From positions 28,289 to 92,288 of the forward strand of contig JBOHGM010000005.1 of the NCBI GenBank assembly GCA_050699435.1: a stretch of DNA of 64,000 nt, in the 5' to 3' direction. Shown here in pieces: positions 27,056 to 35,759 of the stretch (position 1 is the stretch's first letter; each line of letters begins with the position of its first letter). The DNA comes from GCA-003244245 sp050699435. GTDB taxonomy: Bacteria; Actinomycetota; Actinomycetes; Mycobacteriales; Pseudonocardiaceae. The translations under genes were made by a program, and so were the position numbers. The notes under the pieces were generated by a model that saw only the letters and a list, made by a program, of their open reading frames with translations, was not told where the DNA came from and did not search any database.

Positions 27056-27931
27056 TTAGGCATTGGATGTGATCTCCTTGATGTTGTCGCGCACCATGGC
27101 TAGATCGTCCTTGTCCTTGACAACCGATCCGAGAGTTACGTCGGCGACCTCAGAGTTGAGCCGGTCCTCACCGAGGAACTCGAGGGTGCGGGCCCAGTCG
27201 ATGGTCTCGGCAACGCCGGGCGGCTTGGCAAGGTCCATCTCCCGAAGCCGGTTGACCGCTGAGACCACCTTGCGGGCCAGCGCCTCCGATACCCCGGGGG
27301 CTTGAACGGTGACGATCTCGACCTCACGGTCGGGTTCGGGGTAGTCGATCCAGTGGTACATGCAGCGTCGCTTCAGAGCATCGTGCAGGTCCCGGGTGCG
27401 GTTGGAGGTCAAGACGACGAGTGGGGGGCGTTCCGCCTTGATCGTGCCCACTTCGGGGATGCTGATCTGGAAGTCGGAAAGGACCTCCAGCAGGAACGCC
27501 TCGAACTCGTCGTCGGCGCGGTCGACCTCGTCGATGAGCAGGACGGCCTGATCACCGGCCTGGACGGCCTGCATGAGCGGACGCTCGAGCAGGAACTTCG
27601 GGCCGAACAGCTTCTCGACCGCTGCTTCGTCGTCGATGTCGCGCTCAGACATGGCCCGGATGTAGAGCAACTGGCGGGCGTAGTCCCACTCGTAGAGAGC
27701 CTGGTTTGTGTCGATGCCCTCGTAGCACTGCAGCCGGATCAGCTGGCGGTCGTAGACCGAGGCCAGCACCTTGGCGATCTCGGTCTTGCCGGTCCCCACC
27801 TCACCTTCCAACAGGATGGGACGTTGCAGCTTCATAGCCACGAAAACCGCCGTGGCCAATCCTCGGTCTGCCAGATAATCGCCCTGCCGTAACCTCTGGA
27901 TCAGTTCCTTTACGTCATCTGGGTAATTCAT
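27056..27931 (-). CDS. coxD: CoxD, MoxR-type AAA+ ATPase
   Basis: 291 residues. Walker A is GEVGTGKTE, Walker B LLIDEVDRADDEFEAFLLE, sensor 1 VLTSNRTRDL, and the arginine finger region HDALKRRC. MoxR ATPases pair with VWA proteins. CoxD is the chaperone for CoxL active-site maturation. The gene is transcribed toward coxE, converging on the coxMSL operon instead of lying in it. Confidence 0.93.
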   Translation of the reverse strand: MNYPDDVKELIQRLRQGDYLADRGLATAVFVAMKLQRPILLEGEVGTGKTEIAKVLASVYDRQLIRLQCYEGIDTNQALYEWDYARQLLYIRAMSERDIDDEAAVEKLFGPKFLLERPLMQAVQAGDQAVLLIDEVDRADDEFEAFLLEVLSDFQISIPEVGTIKAERPPLVVLTSNRTRDLHDALKRRCMYHWIDYPEPDREVEIVTVQAPGVSEALARKVVSAVNRLREMDLAKPPGVAETIDWARTLEFLGEDRLNSEVADVTLGSVVKDKDDLAMVRDNIKEITSNA

Positions 27932-28051
27932 TGAGCGATCTCCTTGGCGCGCTGGCGGCCGATGAGCGGCGAGTTCAGACCGATCTAGAGTGAGCCGCGC
28001 CGCACGTGCTGACGCTGGCTGGCTTGGCAGGGCGAAATCCCACCTGGGGAG

Positions 28052-28243
28052 CTAGTTGATGGTGCTGTACCCTCGGTCGTTAAACTGGGAGGAACTCTTG
28101 TACGAGGTCGTGCGCGCGGCTCCCGCAACCGCAGCCTTGCCGTCTTGGTCCTGCGGGTACGACGTTGTGCGAGCGCTCTCGATCGCCCCGGTACTGCCGG
28201 GTTGCGGAGCGGACAGCTGCGGCTTCGTGCGTCCGAACGCCAT
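28052..28243 (-). CDS. Hypothetical 63-aa protein upstream of coxD
   Basis: 63 residues, polar and Ser/Thr/Gln-rich, with an internal duplication of ARTTSY at two positions about 20 residues apart. GGGAG lies 9 nt before ATG 28243. Probably disordered. No family recognised. It precedes coxD by 120 bp on the same strand. Confidence 0.5.
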   Translation of the reverse strand: MAFGRTKPQLSAPQPGSTGAIESARTTSYPQDQDGKAAVAGAARTTSYKSSSQFNDRGYSTIN

Positions 28244-28297
28244 GTGTATTCTCCCGTTCCATCCATCTGACCGTCACCCGAAATGAGCGGCGGTTGC

Positions 28298-28645
28298 CTA
28301 CTCTTTGTTCGACTTGTCTGACTCTGAGGAGCCGAACACAAGATCCCTTACGCTGCTCCCAGTAGACAGCTTGCCCTCACGCTCGAGCTTGGTCTTCCAG
28401 GCAGCGCGAAGATTGTTACCCACCGGCTCCTTGGCGGCCTTGTCCGGTTCGTCAACATCATCGGAGAGCCCGTGGAAGCCGACGGTCTCCATGTTCTTGC
28501 ATGTCTTCGTGTTGCCACACGATTCGTCGATGTCCGCGCTAGTCTGGTTCTGGGCGCTCCAGACTTCCCGCAGCGCCGAGAGGGCCTGCTCGCCACCCTC
28601 CGGAAGGTTGTCGGTCTGCCGTGCGTTCTCCTGCTCTTGGCTCAT
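28298..28645 (-). CDS. Hypothetical protein with a two-cysteine motif upstream of coxD
   Basis: 115 residues from ATG 28645 (AGAGGA upstream); the longer frame to 28711 lacks support. Acidic N-terminus, central ESCGNTKTCKNME and a charged helical tail (LRAAWKTKLEREGKLS). No family recognised. It lies between sodA and coxD, in the same orientation. Confidence 0.55.
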   Translation of the reverse strand: MSQEQENARQTDNLPEGGEQALSALREVWSAQNQTSADIDESCGNTKTCKNMETVGFHGLSDDVDEPDKAAKEPVGNNLRAAWKTKLEREGKLSTGSSVRDLVFGSSESDKSNKE

Positions 28646-28742
28646 ATCCGCGCATCCTCTCCGAATGCAAGTCGTCAGGCGGATGATCGAGAAACTGTGC
28701 CGGGCCCACACTGCTCAAGGAGCGACTACCGCCTCCGCTGGT

Positions 28743-29372
28743 CTACGGTCGCCGCGCCCCTTGTTCGAACCGGCGATTTACTTCCTCCCAGTTCACCACG
28801 TTCCAGAAGGCATCGACGTAGTCGCCGCGCCGGGCCGGGTACTGCAGGTAGTAGGCGTGCTCCCACAGGTCGAGCCCGAGGACCGGGACCTCTTCGGCAG
28901 TGCACGGGGAGTCCTCATTGGACAGGGTGTATGCGACCAGGCGGTTGCGTGACCGCACCAGCCAGACCCAACCGCTGCCCATGTGCGTGGTGGCGAGGGA
29001 GGTGAACTGCTGCTTGAAGGCCGCGAAGTTACCGAACTCCTCCTCAATGGCCGCAGCGACCGAACCGGTCGGCTCTCCGCCACCCCCGCTGCTCAAGATC
29101 GTCCAGAAGAAACTGTGGTTCGCGTGTCCCCCGCCGTAGTTGCGGATCGCGTTCCGGGACTCCTCGGGGATCTTGCCGAGGTTCCACAGCAGGTCGTCGA
29201 CCGACTGGTCACCCGCCGCCTGCAGCTCGTTCGTCGCGCTGAGCGCTGAGTTCAGCTGGTCGACGTACCCACGGTGGTGCTGGGTGTGGTGGATCTCCAT
29301 GGTGCGCGCGTCGAAGTGTGGTTCAAGCGCGTCGTAGCCGTAGGGCAGGTCGGGAAGGCTGTAGGAGCTCAT
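28743..29372 (-). CDS. sodA: Superoxide dismutase, Mn/Fe type
   Basis: 209 residues. Metal ligands are seen in MEIHHTQHHRGY (His), GGGHANHSFFW (His), and GLDLWEHAYYLQY (Asp and His). GSGWVWLV with the preceding His/Met pattern fits the Mn-type. It disproportionates superoxide. It lies upstream of coxDE in the same direction but 98 bp from the next gene, so it may have its own unit. It would protect the O2-using CO dehydrogenase, by inference. Confidence 0.93.
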   Translation of the reverse strand: MSSYSLPDLPYGYDALEPHFDARTMEIHHTQHHRGYVDQLNSALSATNELQAAGDQSVDDLLWNLGKIPEESRNAIRNYGGGHANHSFFWTILSSGGGGEPTGSVAAAIEEEFGNFAAFKQQFTSLATTHMGSGWVWLVRSRNRLVAYTLSNEDSPCTAEEVPVLGLDLWEHAYYLQYPARRGDYVDAFWNVVNWEEVNRRFEQGARRP

Positions 29373-29605
29373 ATTCCCCTTCCTGAGCTCGGAACTTCGG
29401 TGGTCCGGAGTTTCCCATGATACACGGTTGCGCGCTGCTCACGGGGTTGAGCAACCAGCGCGAACGCAGACACGCTGGTCAACCGGTACGTACGAGCGAG
29501 CGGCTTCGTTGGTTCGGTGCCTCGCGCTCAGGGCTCGTTCCGATCGATGTGGGCACGCGGGTGCTGCGACGTCGGAGCATGATGTGCTGCGCCGAGTTGT
29601 CCGTT
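29373..29605. other. Intergenic region upstream of sodA
   Basis: No gene. One imperfect hairpin at about 29431-29463 (GTTGCGCGCTG against CAGCGCGAAC, with one bulge). Small frames here have neither ribosome-binding sites nor recognisable sequence. Confidence 0.5.
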
Positions 29606-30778
29606 TTATGATGATCGGCGTTGCCAGCCCGAGCTGAGGTGGTGGCAGAGGGTGTCGACGGAGTTCTCGTCGTGGTAGATGCCGAAACCGAATCGCAGGC
29701 GATCGTCGCGGAAGTCGATGATCACTTTGTGGGTCCGCAGCCGGGCGGCGACCGCGCTCGCGTCGGGATGGCGGAAGGTGAGGAAATGTCCCCGTTCGCT
29801 GGTCTCGGGGGGTGGTAGGAGTGTCGCGTTGCCGAGCCCGGGCACCGTCAGCGCGTCGATGCGGTCGAGGAACTGCGCCTGGAGTCGGCGGACGTGGGCG
29901 TGGATGGCGGGCACGGACAGGCCCAGCTCGCCGAGCAGGCGTTGGGCGGCGTTGAAGCGGTACAGCCCGGTTGGATCGAACGTTGCGCCCAGGAAGCGGG
30001 TGGCGTCGGGCGGGTAGCTGATGTGTCCGGGTGGTTCGGTGCGCTGGGCGGAGCCGGCGAACCAGCCTGTGTTGATCGGACGCTCGCCGTATCCGGGTGG
30101 GCAGTGCAGGAAGCAGGCGCCCTCGCCGGCCATCGCGTACTTGTAGCCGCCTGCCAGGTAGAAGGCTCGGTCCGCGAGGGGGCCGAGGTCGGTGGGCAGT
30201 GCCATGAAGCCGTGGTAGCCGTCGATGACCACGAACGTGTCGTCGGTGGGCACGGCGGCGGCGATCGCCTCGAGGTCGGTGACGACAAATCCCGAGTTGA
30301 AGTGCACCTGGCTGAAGAAGACGAGGTCGTGGCCCCCGCGGGCGGCGGCGTCGAGCAGCCGCTGGGTAAAAGTGGCGAACGGCTCGGCCGCCACGCGCTC
30401 GACGACCGCGAGCCCGGCTTCCTCCAGCCGGCGCACCTGCCGGGCGAAGCTGTGAAACTCACTGTCCGTGGTCAGGATGCGGGTCGGCGCCGGCAGGCAG
30501 GACAGCAGCCGCAGCACCAGCTCGTGCGTGTTCGGTGCGAAGGTGACGGTCGCGGAGTCGGACAGGCCCAGCTGGCCGGCGACGTGCCTGCCGGCCTCGG
30601 GCAGCACCTCGCCCAGCAGCAGGCCCCACTTGTCGTCGTGCAGCGCGGCGGCGTCGAGCCACGCGCGCTGCTGCGCCTCGAACGTCACGTCCGGCCAGGG
30701 ATGGTGGCTGTGCGCGGCGACGTGCAGTCGGTCCGGGTCCTGGGCGAGGAAGCGGGCGAAGTGGCGCTGGTAGCTCAT
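29606..30778 (-). CDS. Class V aminotransferase / kynureninase-like PLP enzyme
   Basis: 390 residues from ATG 30778 (MSYQRHF); the frame to 30844 is extra. Type I-fold PLP enzyme: HSHHPWPDV at the N-terminus, TFAPNTHEL, an Asp-containing VVIDGYHGFMALP that holds the PLP ring nitrogen, and the Schiff-base lysine in LAGGYKYAMAGEG. GHISYPPDATRFLGATFDP matches the kynureninase/cysteine-desulfurase group. The reaction cannot be fixed from sequence. No pathway genes are nearby. Confidence 0.8.
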   Translation of the reverse strand: MSYQRHFARFLAQDPDRLHVAAHSHHPWPDVTFEAQQRAWLDAAALHDDKWGLLLGEVLPEAGRHVAGQLGLSDSATVTFAPNTHELVLRLLSCLPAPTRILTTDSEFHSFARQVRRLEEAGLAVVERVAAEPFATFTQRLLDAAARGGHDLVFFSQVHFNSGFVVTDLEAIAAAVPTDDTFVVIDGYHGFMALPTDLGPLADRAFYLAGGYKYAMAGEGACFLHCPPGYGERPINTGWFAGSAQRTEPPGHISYPPDATRFLGATFDPTGLYRFNAAQRLLGELGLSVPAIHAHVRRLQAQFLDRIDALTVPGLGNATLLPPPETSERGHFLTFRHPDASAVAARLRTHKVIIDFRDDRLRFGFGIYHDENSVDTLCHHLSSGWQRRSS

Positions 30779-30867
30779 CGCTGCCCTCGGTAGCGAAAGC
30801 CCATCACCGGCCCACCGTGCCGCGCGCTGACCAGCCGCTGACACCCCAGCAACTGGTCCAGCTGCAG

Positions 30868-30917
30868 GTGATCCCAGTAGTACCGTGATCCCATTAGTAC
30901 CGTGATCCCATTAGCAC
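30868..30917. repeat. 3 x 17 bp tandem repeat upstream of the CBS gene
   Basis: GTGATCCCAGTAGTACC, GTGATCCCATTAGTACC and GTGATCCCATTAGCAC lie head to tail in the 270-bp divergent region between the aminotransferase and CBS genes. No other element is clear there. Confidence 0.9.
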
Positions 30918-31048
30918 AGGGGCTCCCCACGCGCGGTCATGGCCAGACAACCGTACTCTCGCCGTTGATGACGGTCGCAAGCCTTTCGCCCTGCTTGCGC
31001 TGGACGTACTCTCAGACAAAGTCGGCCAGCGGATCGGAGGGTCGTCTG

Positions 31049-31477
31049 ATGCGGATAGCCAACGTGCTGCGCGCCAAGGGATCGGTGGTCGCGACTGTGA
31101 CGCCGGGTGCGTCGGTCGCTGGCCTCCTCGCCGAGCTTGTCAACTCCAGCGTCGGCGCCGTGGTCGTCGTCCGGGAAGGCGCCGTCGTCGGTATGGTGTG
31201 GGAGCGGGACCTCGTCCGCCACCTGCACGAACGCGGTGCGTCGCTCGTTGAAGCCCCCGTATCAGACATCATGAACGTCGATGTGGTCGGCTGCGTGCCA
31301 ACCGATGAGGTGGATGACATCCTGCGGATCATGACCGATCGGCGGATCCGGCACTTGCCGGTGATAGTCGACGGTGAGCTCAGCGGAATTGTCAGCATGG
31401 GCGACCTCGTGAAGGCGCGAATCGACGAGCTGGAGACCAATCGCGCGTACCTGCAGTCCTACATCGGCTCTGGTTAG
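31049..31477 (+). CDS. CBS-domain-pair protein
   Basis: 142 residues made of two CBS motifs: residues 1-65 (VVATVTPGASVAGLLAELV, AVVVVREGAVVGMVWERDLV) and about 70-130 (SDIMNVDVVGCVPTDEVDDIL, HLPVIVDGELSGIVSMGDLVK). Stand-alone CBS pairs bind adenine nucleotides and regulate partners or sense energy state. ATG 31049 has GGAGGG upstream. The downstream acyltransferase frame overlaps its last codons. Confidence 0.88.
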   Translation: MRIANVLRAKGSVVATVTPGASVAGLLAELVNSSVGAVVVVREGAVVGMVWERDLVRHLHERGASLVEAPVSDIMNVDVVGCVPTDEVDDILRIMTDRRIRHLPVIVDGELSGIVSMGDLVKARIDELETNRAYLQSYIGSG

Positions 31478-32798
31478 CGCAGACCGCCGTCGGGATCGCT
31501 ACGTCGACCTGCTCCGGGCCGTCGCGATCCTGGCGGTCGTGACAGGGCACTGGCTGGCCGCGGCGGTGACCGTGCAGGACGGTCGGCTCGGTGGGGCCAA
31601 TGCGTTGGAGGTGCTGCCCTGGGCGCGACCGCTGACCTGGCTGTTCCAGGTGATGCCGGTGTTCTTCCTGGTCGGCGGCTATGCGAACGCAGCGTCGTGG
31701 TCGAGCCACCAGCGCCGAGGTGGTGACGGGGCGTCCTGGGTGCGGTCCCGGATGTTTCGCCTGCTGCGGCCGACCGTGGTCTTCGTGGTCATCCTCGCGG
31801 CGGCGGCAGTGCTTGGCCGGGCGGTGGGGCTCGATCCCGGCCTTGTGGGCGACGCAGCCTGGGTGGCCGCCATCTCGCTGTGGTTTCTCGCGGTGTACAT
31901 CGCCGTGGTGGCTCTCGCCCCGATCGTCATCAGCGGGCAGCGCCGATGGGGTCATGGCAGGACCATCGTGCTGCTGGTGGCCTGGGTCGCGGTGGCCGAC
32001 CTGAGCCGACTCGTCTTCGAGGTGTCCTACTTCGCGTGGTCGACCTACTTGCTGGCGTGGCTGGCCGTGCACCAACTCGGGGTTGCCTGGCGAGACGGCG
32101 CGCTGACCCGCAACCCAGGGACAACGCGGGTGACGGCGTGGCTGCTCGCCGGCGGCGGTCTGCTGAGTCTGCTGCTGCTCACCGGTCCCGGCCCTTACGC
32201 GGTGAGCATGGTCGGCACGGTCGGCCCCGGGTTGCAGAACACCGCGCCTCCCACGCTGGCCCTGCTGGCGTTGGCCGCCACGCAGACCGGGCTGATCCTG
32301 CTGCTACGCGGTCCGGTCGACCGCTGGCTGGCCAGGCCCGGGCCGTGGGCCGCGGTGGTGGCCGTCAACTCGGTGGTGCTCACCGTCTACCTCTGGCACA
32401 TGGTGCCGATCCTTGTCGTGGCGCCAACCTTGGTCCTGACCGGGGTGCTGCCGCAGTACCCCATCGGCTCCGCAGCGTGGCTGCTGCTCCGGCTCCCCTG
32501 GATGCTCGCCCTCGCGATCGTGCTGATCGCGCTGGTCGCGGTGCTCGCCCGAGGGGAACGACCCCGGCTGCGCGGTGCGGAAGCCACCCGGTCCGGCGAG
32601 TCACCGTGGGCGAAGACGCGGCTCGGCGTGGGTGTGATCGCCTGCCTCGCCGGGCTGATCGGGCTCGCGGCCACCGGATTCGCGGGCGTTGCGCCCACGG
32701 TCGTGCCGATCGTCGAGCTGACCGTCCTCGCACTCGGCCTGCTGCTGGTCGGCCTGCGAGTGCCGAGCATCGGACGCCTGCATGCCCGCCGCGGCTAG
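31470..32798 (+). CDS. Membrane acyltransferase (acyltransferase-3 family), start uncertain
   Basis: About 440 residues with about 10 membrane helices. The family opening RYVDLLRAVAILAVVTGHW includes the catalytic His, and the pattern MPVFFLVGGYANAASW follows. The conserved N-terminus begins near 31490, yet the only in-frame candidate upstream is CTG 31470 (overlapping the CBS stop). The first GTG (31539) lies inside the conserved region and would remove the catalytic helix. It transfers acyl groups to glycans or lipids in this family; substrate unknown. Confidence 0.75.
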   Translation: MVSADRRRDRYVDLLRAVAILAVVTGHWLAAAVTVQDGRLGGANALEVLPWARPLTWLFQVMPVFFLVGGYANAASWSSHQRRGGDGASWVRSRMFRLLRPTVVFVVILAAAAVLGRAVGLDPGLVGDAAWVAAISLWFLAVYIAVVALAPIVISGQRRWGHGRTIVLLVAWVAVADLSRLVFEVSYFAWSTYLLAWLAVHQLGVAWRDGALTRNPGTTRVTAWLLAGGGLLSLLLLTGPGPYAVSMVGTVGPGLQNTAPPTLALLALAATQTGLILLLRGPVDRWLARPGPWAAVVAVNSVVLTVYLWHMVPILVVAPTLVLTGVLPQYPIGSAAWLLLRLPWMLALAIVLIALVAVLARGERPRLRGAEATRSGESPWAKTRLGVGVIACLAGLIGLAATGFAGVAPTVVPIVELTVLALGLLLVGLRVPSIGRLHARRG

Positions 32799-33921
32799 CT
32801 CGGCCTGGGCTCGGCTGCGCGATGTCGCTGACGCGACCCCACCCGGGCGGGACCGAGTGGTCGACGCGACCCGCGCCGCCGCCATCCTGGTGGTGATCGC
32901 GTGGCACTGGGCCGGGTCGATGACCCACCGCGACGCCAGCGGCACGCTGGTGATGCCCAACCCCATCGCGGAGGTCCCCGGTGGCTGGCTGGCCACCTGG
33001 GTGCTGCAGGTGATGCCAGCCTTCTTCGTGGTCGGTGGTTTCGCGAACCTCACCAGCTGGAACTCCGTGCTCCGCAGCGGCAGCGGCAGCGGCTCGGCGG
33101 AGTTCTTGCGACGGCGAATGGCCCGGTTGCTGCTGCCGGTCGCGGTCTGGGTCGCGGTCTGGATAACCGGAGAGGTCATCGCCGCTGTCGTGCTACCCGG
33201 CCACCGCTGGGTATGGGAGTGGTTCCCTGGGGTGCTCGCGCCGCTGTGGTTCGTCGCCGCCTACATCGCCGTCACCGCAGCCGTGCCGCTGACCGCACGG
33301 TTACACCGCCGCTTCGGTCAGTGGGCAGTACTCGCTATCGGGGCCGGGATCGCCACGCTGGACGTTCTGACGCGGGGGCTGGGCGTGCCGTGGGCCGGGT
33401 GGGTCTCGGCGGGGCTGGTGTGGCTGTTCGCCCATCAGCTCGGGTATCTCTGGTGCACCAACGCCACGACGTGGAGCACGGGCAGGCGGGCGGGGATCGC
33501 CGCAGCCGGCCTGTCCGGTCTGGTGCTGCTCACCACCCTCGGCTACCCGCGTTCCATGGTGGCCCTGCCCGGGGACACCGAGTCCAACATGTTCCCCCCG
33601 AACGCCACGATCGCCGCGCTAGCCGTGTTCCAGCTCGGCCTGATCCTGCTGGCCGCACCGCTGGCCGCCCGCCTGCTGCACCGCCGAGGGGTTTGGCGGG
33701 CCGTGGTCGCGGTCAACGCGACCGCCTTGACACTGTTCGTCTGGCACATGAGCGCCTACGCCGGGTTCCTGTGGATCTTCGAGGGCCTCGGCGGCCGGCT
33801 CGGGGACGAACCCACCCTCCAGTGGTGGCTGCAGCGCCCCTGGTGGCTGCTCGGCCCCGGTCTGGTCCTCGCCGCCCTGGTCGCACTCTTCGGCCGCGCC
33901 GAGACCTCCACCCTCCGGTGA
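32782..33921 (+). CDS. Second acyltransferase-3 family membrane protein
   Basis: 379 residues, paralogous to the preceding gene: RVVDATRAAAILVVIAWHWAG (catalytic His in the W-H-W motif), MPAFFVVGGFANLTSWNS, and later LFVWHMSAYAGF. About ten membrane helices. It overlaps the end of the previous gene by 17 nt, so the pair is translated together. A Gly-Ser stretch (GSGSGSGS) lies at about residue 98. Confidence 0.85.
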   Translation: MPAAASSAWARLRDVADATPPGRDRVVDATRAAAILVVIAWHWAGSMTHRDASGTLVMPNPIAEVPGGWLATWVLQVMPAFFVVGGFANLTSWNSVLRSGSGSGSAEFLRRRMARLLLPVAVWVAVWITGEVIAAVVLPGHRWVWEWFPGVLAPLWFVAAYIAVTAAVPLTARLHRRFGQWAVLAIGAGIATLDVLTRGLGVPWAGWVSAGLVWLFAHQLGYLWCTNATTWSTGRRAGIAAAGLSGLVLLTTLGYPRSMVALPGDTESNMFPPNATIAALAVFQLGLILLAAPLAARLLHRRGVWRAVVAVNATALTLFVWHMSAYAGFLWIFEGLGGRLGDEPTLQWWLQRPWWLLGPGLVLAALVALFGRAETSTLR

Positions 33922-33982
33922 TGACATACTGCCATGGTCCACATTGTTCTCAGTGGCATATCGCTTGCAGGAGGATGAGATC

Positions 33983-34993
33983 GTGCCGTTGAGTTCCTAC
34001 GGAGTGCTGGTCGGGCATGCAGTCGACCGTCGTCGCGAGGAAGGTAGCAGCGACACCCCCCATTACCAGATCCACGTCAAGGACGGCGACGGCGTCAATT
34101 ACCGGATCGCGGTCAACGTGAGGTCACAGCTGCCGCCGTCCGATCTGCTGTACCTCGTTGACGACGACCTGCGACACCCCGTCACCACCGCCCTGGAGAG
34201 CCTCGGCTCAGGCTGGCACCTACTCCCCCGGAGAGCGGGAGGGGCGAACCTCGACTTCATCCGGGGGAACCTCTTCACTCCGGCGCAGATGCGCCCCCTG
34301 CCTCCCGATGTGCCCGGTGCGGACAACGACCTATCCGACCACCTCGACCACTATGTGCAGCGGGCCATCAGGAACCCCGCGGCTCAGCTGTACATCTATG
34401 GGGAGCGATGGGGGCCCGAGAGAAGTACCAAAGACAAGATCTTCGGCTTCTTGCCCGGCAACGGGGTGCATGACATTCACATGAACCAGGGCAACAGCGG
34501 GCGGTTCCGGGCGGACGACGGCGTCTGGCAGGACGGCGGCATACTGATCCACTTCCCTGGCGAATCCCGCTGGGCCGGTCTCTTCCTCGCCTTTCAGAGC
34601 CAGGCCTGGCATACCGACGACACCACCGGCCACGCGCTCGACGGCATCCCACCAGGACCCGACCCCGACACCGCAGCGATCCGAATTCTCGCCGCCCTGG
34701 TCAATCCCCTCGGTCCGGCCCCTGAGCAGGAGACCGTGCTGCTGGTCAACGCGTCCCCTGAACCGGTTGATCTCAGCGGCTGGCGCATCGCCGACCAACT
34801 CAAGAACACCTGCGAGATCCCGGCTGGCCCGCTCGGTTCCGGAGCGACCTTGACAGTACCCGTCAGCAACGGCGTGGCACTGAGCAACCGCGGCGGGTCG
34901 ATCACTGTGCTCGACGACAAGGGCCGAAAGGTATCGGGGGTCTCATACACGGCCGCAAGAGCACAACGCGAGGGATGGACGGTTACCTTCTGA
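33983..34993 (+). CDS. DUF2278 family protein with lamin-tail-like C-terminus
   Basis: 336 residues from GTG 33983 (AGGAGGA upstream). Residues 1-225 match DUF2278 (YGVLVGHAVDRRREE, HYQIHV, YRIAVNVRSQ, GNGVHDIHMNQGNSG, DGGILIHF). Residues about 250-336 look like a beta-rich lamin-tail domain (LVNASPEPVDLSGWRIAD, SNRGGSITVLDDKG). The family is uncharacterised and appears with stress or phage-defence genes in some genomes. It stands alone here. Confidence 0.75.
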   Translation: MPLSSYGVLVGHAVDRRREEGSSDTPHYQIHVKDGDGVNYRIAVNVRSQLPPSDLLYLVDDDLRHPVTTALESLGSGWHLLPRRAGGANLDFIRGNLFTPAQMRPLPPDVPGADNDLSDHLDHYVQRAIRNPAAQLYIYGERWGPERSTKDKIFGFLPGNGVHDIHMNQGNSGRFRADDGVWQDGGILIHFPGESRWAGLFLAFQSQAWHTDDTTGHALDGIPPGPDPDTAAIRILAALVNPLGPAPEQETVLLVNASPEPVDLSGWRIADQLKNTCEIPAGPLGSGATLTVPVSNGVALSNRGGSITVLDDKGRKVSGVSYTAARAQREGWTVTF

Positions 34994-35047
34994 TCCGCCC
35001 GGCCACTCTGCGGGGCGCGAGCACCCAGAGCTGGCCAATAGCGGTTG

Positions 35048-35368
35048 ATGGTGCGGCTGTGGCAGCAGCTCGACGCGGCTGCACCGGCGCAGTACGAGGT
35101 CATGCCGGAGGCGAACGTGGCGCTGGGGGAGACCGGGCGCTGATCCCGGACTTCTGCGTCATCGACCGGCCGGGGTTCGACGGCCTCATTCTCTCGGCCG
35201 GGCACGTGGTGCTCGTCGGCGAGATCGCCTCGCCGTCCACCCGCGTCTACGACCAGACGACCAAGCGCGCGCTGTATGCCGAGGCCGGGATTCCCTCTCT
35301 GCTCATGGTCGATCCGAGCTGCCAGCCACCGTCGGCAGTGTGCTATGAGCTGCTGGACGGCAGTCATA
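35048..35368 (+). pseudogene. Frameshifted Uma2-family (DUF820) nuclease remnant
   Basis: ATG 35048 opens VRLWQQLDAAAPAQYEVMPEANVALGETGR and hits TGA at about 35141. The rest continues in the next frame as IPDFCVIDRPGFDG, LVGEIASPSTRVYDQTTKRALYAEAGIP, the Uma2 core with its Asp and Glu residues. Both ends of the family are missing. The sequence changes abruptly at about 35368 into the lower-GC convergent gene. Confidence 0.75.
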
Positions 35369-35759
35369 ATGCCGCTAAAATATTGACCTGCAATCCGAGG
35401 CGGTTGAGAAATCCATCAGAATCTCTAACGACCAGCCGAGCAGTTATTCGCACACGCCTGGTTGCGGCATTGAAGTCAGCAAGTACTGAATCCACGGCCC
35501 ACAGTGCATCAATGGCAGTGTCTTCGTTAGAAATGCTCGCCAGCGACGCAGTGGCAGTCGCGTCTCTGAATTGACCTGGAAAAAGGGTAGGGCCAATGTC
35601 AAAGACGAGGTCGTCAACCACTATCTTTTCATTTCCTGGGGGAGTGAGCGTGAACACCGCCGTCCCCACAATGATGAATAGACGATTTGCGGTGCCGGGG
35701 CCGTTGACGTCGATCGCCATTTGCTTTAGGTTAGCGATACTTTCTAGTGAGACAGTCAT
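35364..35759 (-). CDS. Hypothetical protein in an AT-richer patch
   Basis: 131 residues. No family recognised. Strand-rich composition (LFIIVGTAVFTLTPPG, KIVVDDLVFDIGP, VRITARLVVRD) suggests a beta protein. Codon use is clearly AT-richer than the neighbours, so it is probably acquired. ATG 35759; ribosome-binding site weak. Confidence 0.5.
   Translation of the reverse strand: MTVSLESIANLKQMAIDVNGPGTANRLFIIVGTAVFTLTPPGNEKIVVDDLVFDIGPTLFPGQFRDATATASLASISNEDTAIDALWAVDSVLADFNAATRRVRITARLVVRDSDGFLNRLGLQVNILAAL

Noticed and set aside
29417..29637. Short plus-strand frames upstream of the aminotransferase end
   Set aside because: No ribosome-binding sites, no conservation, overlap with a hairpin.
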